This document shows positions 20,143 through 64,000 of a stretch of 64,000 nucleotides of DNA, piece after piece. Below the pieces are notes generated by a model, which did no database searches, was not told the DNA's origin, and was given only the letters and a program-made list of their open reading frames with translations. A program made the position numbers and the translations under genes. The stretch comes from Aspidapion aeneum. Lineage: Eukaryota > Arthropoda > Insecta > Coleoptera > Brentidae. Location of the stretch: assembly GCA_963576565.1 (NCBI GenBank), contig OY755046.1, positions 65,259,379 to 65,323,378 on the forward strand. The letters run 5' to 3'. Numbering within the stretch: position 1 is the first letter of the stretch; every line of letters begins with the position of its first letter.

Positions 20143-20208
<66 letters not shown>
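20143..20208 (+). repeat. TA dinucleotide microsatellite
   Basis: This is an uninterrupted TA tract. It continues after the CCCAAC insertion at 21409-21442, so the insertion split one microsatellite. The ORF across it on the minus strand is spurious. Confidence 0.95.
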
Positions 20209-20210
<2 letters not shown>

Positions 20211-21406
20211 CAACTAACATTTATAGTAGCGGCTATATGTTCTAAAGGCTTTGCTACTTTCTTATAGTAGAAATGTGGTGATCCCAACCAAAATTTGTTA
20301 CTTTTTAGTTCTAACTACTATTTAGTATCAGGAAATAGTAGATGTTTCGTAAAAACGACCCTCTAAACTACTTCATAGGATTGTTTCTTGATAGTCGATT
20401 CTGATAGTCTTCTCTACCACAATAGGACGTTGCTAAAGTTTTACTTTCTTTTTAGTCGTTATTTCGTAGTCGCCCTGACTTTTATATCCTACTTAATTAC
20501 CACTAGAAAGTTAAGCTTCATTGGAGTCCCAAACAAGTGTATCCGACAACTACATTATAACTTTAATTTTTACCACAAAAGTTTATGTCATCATAGTAAC
20601 ATCTGATGTAACAATGTAGACAAAATAACTTTTTGGATCAACTTTAAAGCCGCAACTACTTTCAAGTAACCTTTTCGACTATCAGGGAATATAGTTTGGG
20701 ACGCCATGTTTTTATGTAAGAAAGAAAATTTAATATTTTTGTTGTCGTTTTATGAGCTCATGTTAAAGAGCCATACTATTTTATAAACAAATTAGTTGAA
20801 GCTTACCAAAAATGCTCTTCTTAAGCACCATTTGTTGGAGTTAACTGTCGATTATGAAAACATAACCTCCAAAATCACAACACAAAAATTCCATCAGCTA
20901 CCATAAAACGGCTCAATTTTACGGGCGCACCGGTTTTTTGCAATATATATAATGCATGTTATACAAAAAACTTTGCGTCGCACTCGAATTTTGATCCTCT
21001 GCTCGTAAATTCTCACACTTTTGGATAACATAGTTCATATTATAACCATAACCAAACAAAAAAACTAAGCGAGTCTGTTTACTGTTGTGTCCACCATATT
21101 GTGTAACAATTCTACCAAAAAGAAACGATTATATTATTTGCAACTACATCGCAACTTTTATGCCATTACGGAAAAAAAACAGCCTCTACGACGTAGTAGA
21201 TACCTGGCTACGACGTAGTAGTGTAGTTGTTACTACAGTGACTTTAAACACTTGGCCAAGTAGTTATAACCAGAAATTGGTTCCCCACTTAGGGAATTAT
21301 AACGTCGCTGTATAGTATACTGAGACGTAGCGGGAGTACGTTGCTGTTACTTTTAAGAAATTCTTTCTAGTTGGGGTTTCGTCGTTACAACTTTAATTGT
21401 TTGTTG

Positions 21407-21408
<2 letters not shown>
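20209..21408 (+). mobile_element. CCCAAC-TIR element, copy 2 (1,200 bp)
   Basis: This is a near-identical copy of 8755-9956, inserted into a TA tract (TA on both flanks). Differences are few, for example loss of two bases in the GCCTAGCAAC region near 20650. Confidence 0.85.
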
Positions 21409-21444
<36 letters not shown>

Positions 21445-21483
21445 ATCCGAAGACCGATCATGAGTCTATTCTAGGGACCGTGT

Positions 21484-21648
21484 CAGTGGCGTATTTAAAA
21501 AAATGTTTCGGGGGGGGGGGGGGCCGAGACCCCATGAGGCCATATTTTATGCTATTTTATGTTTGTATTTATGAAATAAGTGGAAAATATTTATAAAAAC
21601 CTTAGCTTCGGGGGGGGGGGGCCCAGGCCCCCCTTATATACGCCATTG
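21484..21648. mobile_element. hAT-like MITE, 165 bp
   Basis: The ends CAGTGGCGTAT and ATACGCCATTG are flanked by an 8-bp duplication GACCGTGT/GACCGTAT (21476-21483 and 21649-21656, one mismatch). G-rich tracts sit inside both ends. It inserted into the terminal bases of the palindromic element 19617-21482. Confidence 0.75.
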
Positions 21649-21656
21649 GACCGTAT

Positions 21657-22316
21657 ACACAGGTTATCTATAGAATTTGAAAGGTCATTGAACCTGAATA
21701 TCCAACTGTAATCAGATTAAAAATTCTATGTCACCGGGTTGCGTTAAGCCATTTGTTTTATGGAAACCCGACGACACAGCTACAGTCGTCCAGTTAAGTT
21801 AACATGACTGGTCAAATTCGGAAGATGCGTCTCTCTCTAAACAAAGCTAGAGTATAGAGGACCGATATTTCCTTCCTTTGATATTGACTTACTCTATATT
21901 ATAATTTTGGAGATAACTTTTTGACAGTTATCAGCTGTTTACTACAACAAATAGCATAGGCGAACGAAAAAAAGTTGTAAAAAGTTCTCTCAAAAATAAT
22001 GATATGAGCTGTAATAAAATATAACTTTGATAAGTTTGTCGCGTCTCTATTTCTTTAAAATATGTCATACATACAGGGTCCCTAGTTAATTATTTATGTA
22101 TTGACCTATACGCGCTATACTAAGGAGACTTATCGTAGACCATAGAGTAAGAAAGCTGTATATTATAATATGAGTATCCTTACGCTATAGAGTCCTATAA
22201 TATATTTGATTAATAACAATGTTAGCTAAGCTTAATACCTATACATAAATAGATTTTATACAAAACGGTCATCTGGTCAAGCGTCAAATTCACCATTTTT
22301 TTTAGTGACTTTATGG
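21657..22316. other. Intergenic sequence including a short palindromic repeat
   Basis: At 21905-22005 lies the second, reversed copy of the ~100-bp palindrome seen at 10940-11036. Nothing else is recognised. Confidence 0.5.
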
Positions 22317-22928
22317 CACGGTGGATAGAATAGACCGGTGTTCGGATCTTATAAATATATGTCGAATTTTCACGACATTGGTGGTCCAGCTGATAGATAT
22401 GATATGAACAACTAATATTTTTTGAATTTTTTAAAAACTAAGGCAATTTTCCTACTATTTTTTAGTATATTCTTATAAAATAATATTTTTCAGACATACC
22501 AGTCGTTAGTTTTTTTCCCGCTTCATTTCTCTTTACACAAAAATTAAAATTCGAAGAAAATAGTGTGTTTGTTTCAGCTTCAAAAATAATCCGCTGACCT
22601 ACATCTTTGTTTAGTTAGTCCTCGGTTCACCTTTGATATTAAACGATCACATTCAGTTTGACTTGTAGTTTAAGTTTTGTGTAAGAAAAAATAAAGCGGG
22701 CTAAAAAAAATAACGACAATATGTCTAGAAAAATGTATTTTTTAAGGATGTACCAGAAAACAGTGCGAAAATTGCCTTAGTTTTCAAAAAATTCAAAAAA
22801 TATTAGTAGTTCCGTTGTTCATGTCATATCTAACTTTTGTTTACAAAAATCAGCTGGACTACCAGTGACGTGAAAAATTCGATATATAAAAATAAGATCC
22901 GAACACCGGTCTATTCTATCCACCGTGA
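22317..22928. mobile_element. Palindromic long-TIR element, copy B (612 bp), 9-bp target duplication
   Basis: It begins CACGGTGGATAGAATAGAC and ends in its complement. It is flanked by the perfect 9-bp duplication ACTTTATGG (22308-22316 and 22929-22937). The arms are inverted over ~280 bp each. Long TIRs with a 9-bp duplication are typical of Mutator-like elements; no transposase is present, so that grouping is inference. Confidence 0.82.
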
Positions 22929-22937
22929 CTTTATGGG

Positions 22938-24130
22938 GTCAAAAATGTAATTTAAATAAAAAACAATAATTTTTAAAATTACTGTTTTTTGGCCCTTGGG
23001 TTTTTCAAATTTGTTCTAGACGTTCTAACTTTTTTATGGCATTATTAAAGGCAGTAGCGTAGCGCCAGGGATCAAATGGGGGTGTGGTTTGAATATATAA
23101 ATGTGAATATCAAAAATCTTATACAAAGTTTATTAACAATGCACACAATTATTTGCCTCATGGTTTTAACCGCTAAACCCCCCCCCTCCAGTGCTACACG
23201 CCTGATTGAATTGAAGGTGAATGTCACAGTCAAGTAAAAAACGAACCGTAACACAATGCGTGATTCTTTTTTAATTTTGAAAAGGTTTTTAACCTTTTGT
23301 TTTGTTTTACGCCATTTTGCGCAATTTTAAACGCTCATAAATATGGAACATTTTTACTAAAATTTTAACCTTGTGCTTTGCACGTTACTATGTGTCTAGC
23401 CAAATAATTTTAAATAAAATCTAGCTAACCTGACCCCAACTTTGAACCTACCAAATTTTCCCAAAAAACAAAATCCGAAATAATTTAATAAATTTAATAA
23501 TAAATACTTCAAATTTATTTAAATCAATTCATATTTTTCGGTTATACTTATCGCACGTCATTGTCAAAATAATTATTTAACTTATCACTTTTAAAAATGT
23601 AACAATCATAGGACTCAGGTCTAGTCATATTTTTGAAATCAGTGATCAGGGGTATAGATATTTATTTTTTATAAACTAATAAGAGTTGTATAAAACTTGT
23701 AAAAACTAAATAAAAAAATTAAATAGCAAAACAATAAAATAATAATAATAATAATAAAATAAATAAAAAAAGCCTTAATTATAAACGTCAAACTTTTAAA
23801 TATTTAGCCAACTCACATGTCATTTTTTTTTTGCTTCTTCTGCCCGAGGACCGAAGTTTTCAACCGCGAAATGGAGAAAGAAAAAGCGATCCTCTAGCTC
23901 TATGTATTTTTGAATTTTTATTTTTTTTACTATTAAACACGCAGCCGCACCTGCACGTTTATTAATTTTTTTTAACTCTGCCATAGTGCGTCTGCATGTT
24001 GCGTCCCATATTAGTGCCCTTCCATTACTCCAGGCAGAAACGAGTATACTATATTATACTAGTTTCTGATAGCTGATTTTGCAGTATCTACACTACTATA
24101 TCATTCCAAAAATGAATATTTTTATAGCCG
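22938..24130. other. Intergenic sequence upstream of the FAS gene
   Basis: A possible hAT-like remnant lies at about 23048-23206 (CAGTAGCGTAGCGCC against the complement of CAGGCGTGTAGCAC). Next comes AT-rich low complexity, including an AAT tract near 23738-23757. The 5' untranslated region and promoter of FAS should lie in the later part, but I see no confident TATA or initiator. Confidence 0.4.
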
Positions 24131-24132
24131 GA

Positions 24133-24700
24133 CAATTAAGAAAAAAACACGTTGGAAAGGGACGAAATAGTGATAGCTAGCGTTATCCACACAAAAAAAA
24201 TGTAATCATATTATTGAAACAATTTTTTTCGAATCTTATTATTGAGAAATAATTTTTTGTAGTTTTACAATTAAAAAACAAACATGTTGAAGGAGGACGA
24301 AATAGTGATATTTGGCATTAAAGGTCGTTATTCAGATAAAAAAATTTGTAGCCATATTATATTCTTGAAACAATTTTTTGTAGTCTTATTATTAAGAAAC
24401 AATTTTTTGTAGTCTTTTTATTATTGAAAAACCATTTTTCGTAGTCTTTTTATTATTGAGAAACAAATTTTTGTAGTCCTACAACTAGGAAACCAACATG
24501 TTGGAAGCACACGAAATAGTGATATATGGCATTGCGTGTCGTTATTCAAACAAAAAAAAACTGACATATTGGAAAGAACGAAATAAGGCTATCTGGTCTG
24601 GCATTTCAGGTCGTTAATTAGATTTAAAGAATTGTAACCATTTTATTGAAGAAATTTTTTGTAGCCATTTTATTGAAACAATTTTTTGTAGTCTTATTAC
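24133..24700 (+). repeat. Ladder of four decayed copies of the start of FAS exon 1
   Basis: Segments aligning to exon 1 (ATGTTGGACAAGGAGGAAAT onward, to GGACGTTATCCAGAC) occur at about 24149 (ACG in place of ATG), 24284 (ATG), 24498 (ATG) and 24566 (ATA in place of ATG). Each is preceded by a CAATTAAGAAACAAAC-like leader and separated by AATTTTTTGTAGTC-rich spacers. The copy at 24284 still reads MLKEDEIVIFGIKGRYSD and the one at 24498 reads MLEAHEIVIYGIACRYSN. The copies have substitutions and indels and none joins the rest of the gene in frame. They would be upstream ATGs if transcribed. Confidence 0.8.
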
Positions 24701-24773
24701 TAAAAAACAATTTTTTATAGTTTTTTTATTATCCAGAAACAATTTTTGGTAGTCTCACAATTAAGAAACAAAC

Positions 24774-61508
<36,735 letters not shown>

Positions 61509-61556
61509 GTAAGATTTTCTTTGTTTTATTTTATGAAAATTTTGTAAAATTTTGTA

Positions 61557-62840
61557 CGTGTATTACAACCGAAGTGCAGAATAGTAAGATATTATTGCAC
61601 CCACAGAGACAAAAAAGAAAGAAACAGATGCAACTAGTGTCGCTAATTTTGTCAAAAAAAGCACTAGAAGAGGGAAAAGTTTGTTCTGCAGTTTTTCTAG
61701 ATGTAGCACAAGCATTTGACAAAGTGTGGCATGAAGGCCTTAATTTTAAACTAAAAAGGTTTCTGCCAAAACAGTATTCGGATATTTTGGAATCATACAT
61801 ATCTGATAGACATTTTAGAGTAAAACAGGAAGACTCATACTCAAATTTAAGAGAAATTCAAGCAGGCGTGCCCCAGGGTAGCGTACTAGGCCCTTATCTA
61901 TACTTATTATTCACTTGTGATATCCCAAAGCCAGAAAATTGTCACTTAGCAACATTTGCCGATGATACTGGTTTATTGACGGTAGAAAAATCTATTGAAA
62001 AATGCATAGAGAAACTTCAGGATGCAGTCACCCAAATTCACAGTTGGACCACAAAGTGGCGAATAAAATTAAATGAAACCAAATCAATTCATGTTGATTT
62101 TACAAACAAAAATATAAATCACATACAAATAACAATTAACAACATTCCAGTACCATATTCGAATCAGGCAAAATATCTAGGTATGACACTTGATACCAAA
62201 TTGCGCTGGAAAGCACATGTTAAGAAAAAAAAAGAAGAACTTGAGATAAGGTATAGAAAAATGAACTGGCTAATTGGAAGGAAGTCAATTTAACAATTCA
62301 TAATAAGTTACTGCTTTATAGACAAATACTGAAACCAGTATGGACATATGGTATTCAACTATGGGGTTGTGCTAAAGAGAGTAACATTCTAGTTGTACAG
62401 AGATTTCAAAATAAAGTATTAAGAAACATTGTGAATGCACCTTGGTACGTTCGAAATAGTGACCTTCATCGAGATCTAAAAATCGAAACTGTAGCAGAGA
62501 CTATAAAAAAGTACGCAAAAAGCCATGAAGATAGACTCCATCGGCATGTGAATGTGGAAGCAATTCAGCTTCTAGACAATACTATGCTAGTTCGACGACT
62601 AAAAAGAGTGAAGCCGTTTGAGCTAGTAAACTAAGTGAATTACACATAAAACAAAATAATGCTATAAACACAACACAATTGTGAGTTACAGACTAAACAA
62701 AGCGGGGAGAACTGTTGAGTGAACCCTTTAATGAAAGTTTAAATCTGACTTTTCTAGTAAATTAAGTTAAAACAAAATTGCTAATTAGTCTTACTGACTA
62801 GATTGTAATAAAAAAAAAAACACAGTGTGTTTGACAAATA
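61557..62840 (+). mobile_element. Jockey-like LINE, 5'-truncated, in the last visible FAS intron
   Basis: Translation includes SAVFLDVAQAFDKVWHEGL, QAGVPQGSVLGPYLYLLFTC and HLATFADDTGLLTVEKSIEK, the RT palm with FADD intact. IPVPYSNQAKYLGMTLDTKL follows. The frame then breaks at 62291 and resumes with NAPWYVRNSDLHRDLKIETV to 62634. It ends in two A-rich tracts. It is the best-preserved LINE in the window. Confidence 0.88.
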
Positions 62841-62849
62841 AAAAAAAAA

Positions 62850-64000
62850 AATTTTTGTCCATATATTACCTGAAGTCCCAAAAGAAAGGAAAGCAGCCAG
62901 AGGGGTATCCTGATTAATAAAGATAAACCTAAAAAATAAGATTACGGGCTACGATTGCATTAGTGAAAACATACTTCGAGTTAACATGAAGATGCTTGGA
63001 CATAATAAAAGCATAATAGCAGCCTATCCACCATCAGATGACGAAAGAGTAGCTACAAAACAAATGTTCTTCGACCAACTTCATGAGAGATCACCAACAT
63101 CGATAATACCAAGGAAATAATTATGCTTGGCGATTTTAATAGTCAAACTGATAAACAAACCCAAAGCAAAGTGGTAGGACCATTTGGAGAGGAAGCAGCA
63201 AATGATAATGGCTTGAGACTGCAATTGTGTGAAACCCACAACCTAAAAATAAATAATGGTTTTTTCAAACATAACGATATTCATAGAGATACCTGGATTC
63301 AGCCAATAAGAAATCTTAAATCAATCACTGACTATGCTATAGGTGGACAACACTCGGAATTAAAGTGGTATGATGTGCGAGCACTTCGTGGTGTTACCTG
63401 TGGATCTGACCACCATCTGGTAAAACCAAAAATATTATTCCCTTCAAAAAAAACAAATAGAGACGAAAGTATTGAAAAACATTAAAACCTAGAATACATC
63501 GAAGAAAATCAAAAACAAATACGCACTACAGTTTGCTGACGACGAAGTAATTGTAGCTAATGATATGAAATGAGAAAGTTGACGGAAGAAATAATTATTT
63601 TATAGTTTATATTAAATACATACGCAGCGGTAAATCTGCCGGACCCGGAAATATCCCAGCCGAACTTATTAAATATGGCACTGAAGAACTGTTTTGGAGA
63701 TTACGGAATCTTTTCCAAAAATATTTAAATGGAACTGTAGTCCCAAATGAGTGGAAAACGTCATATATATCCACAATACACAAAAAAGGAAGGAAAGATA
63801 TATGTAACAATTATAGAGGTATATCTGTGACTAGTACGCTAAGCAGAATATACGGTAAAATAATAAGAAATAAAGTAGAGAGCGAATATAAAGACATGGA
63901 GGCAGAAGAACAAGCTGGTTTCAGGGCGGGTAGATCGACTTCAGATCATATCTTTTGTATAACCCAAGTTATTGAAAAGAAAATGGCATACGGTCAAGAG
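62850..64000 (+). mobile_element. LINE-D: APE endonuclease and start of reverse transcriptase
   Basis: At 62990-63480 the translation has IMLGDFNSQTDKQTQSKVV, LRLQLCETHNLKINNGFFKH and VTCGSDHHLVKP. The GDFN and SDHHL motifs identify an APE-type endonuclease. From 63615, KSAGPGNIPAELIKYGTEEL, ICNNYRGISVTSTLSRIYGK and AEEQAGFRAGRSTSDHIFCI are RT fingers/palm. The element runs past the window edge. A FADDEVIV fragment near 63530 is out of order, so it is rearranged. Confidence 0.85.

Larger units (their letters stand above)
19617..21482. mobile_element. Palindromic TIR element, copy A, carrying a TA tract and a CCCAAC element
   Basis: It begins CACGGTCCCTAGAAT and ends ATTCTAGGGACCGTG. The flanks share CACAGGT in a 9-bp window once the later insertion at 21484-21648 is removed. 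The body matches the intact copy at 22317-22928 (GGTGGTCCAGCTGATTT, GATATGAACAACTAATATT). The right part holds a TA microsatellite invaded by the CCCAAC element (20209-21408). Confidence 0.7.

Noticed and set aside
20087..20287. Minus-strand 66-codon ORF with a Tyr-Ile run
   Set aside because: It is the TA microsatellite read as codons.
24284..24620. Upstream ATGs at 24284 and 24498 as the true FAS start
   Set aside because: Their frames end in stops before exon 1 or cannot join exon 2, and the copies carry indels; 24774 gives the expected KS N-terminus directly linked to a good donor.

Overview
This window is eukaryotic nuclear DNA, AT-rich and packed with transposons. It is most likely from an insect; a beetle with a large repeat-rich genome would fit, but that is inference from gene type and transposon content. 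Two host protein genes, both on the + strand, are broken into short exons with GT-AG introns. Almost everything between and inside them is mobile-element debris.

1-10.7 kb: the 3' part of a RhoGAP-domain gene (five exons, 2337-10679; the 5' part lies before the window). The exons encode the end of one RhoGAP domain and then a second, divergent RhoGAP-like domain. Its introns hold LINE fragments, three kinds of terminal-inverted-repeat (TIR) element, a solo LTR, a THAP-encoding P-like transposon and a roughly 740-bp pure TCTG microsatellite inside a hairpin-ended repeat.

10.7-24.1 kb: an intergenic stretch with no host gene that I can see. It holds another hairpin-ended CAGA element, a ~169-bp tandem repeat, a hAT relic with an 8-bp target duplication, a large foldback repeat, LINE fragments and palindromic TIR elements nested in each other.

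24.1-61.5 kb: an animal-type (type I) fatty acid synthase. I could join 25 exons in one consistent reading frame (24774-61508, 6,400 coding nt, about 2,133 codons), giving KS-MAT-DH-pseudoMT-ER-KR-ACP and the start of TE. Catalytic residues are present in every active domain that I could check. The end of the thioesterase lies beyond the window. Upstream of exon 1 there are four decayed copies of the start of exon 1. The introns carry LINEs of several kinds, a Penelope-like fragment, a mariner with both TIRs, a family of near-palindromic elements with CAGGGTGTC ends (one holding a Tc1/mariner-type transposase relic), a second solo LTR, another THAP-encoding element, a tRNA-like cloverleaf and a hammerhead-ribozyme-like motif.

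61.5-64 kb: a Jockey-like LINE inside the last visible FAS intron, then a second LINE with an APE endonuclease segment and the start of its reverse transcriptase, running off the end.

The main unusual signals are the ladder of FAS first-exon copies, the tandem RhoGAP architecture, the link between CAGGGTGTC-TIR palindromes and a transposase relic, the ribozyme-like and tRNA-like motifs in FAS introns, and several elements whose target duplications allow exact boundaries.
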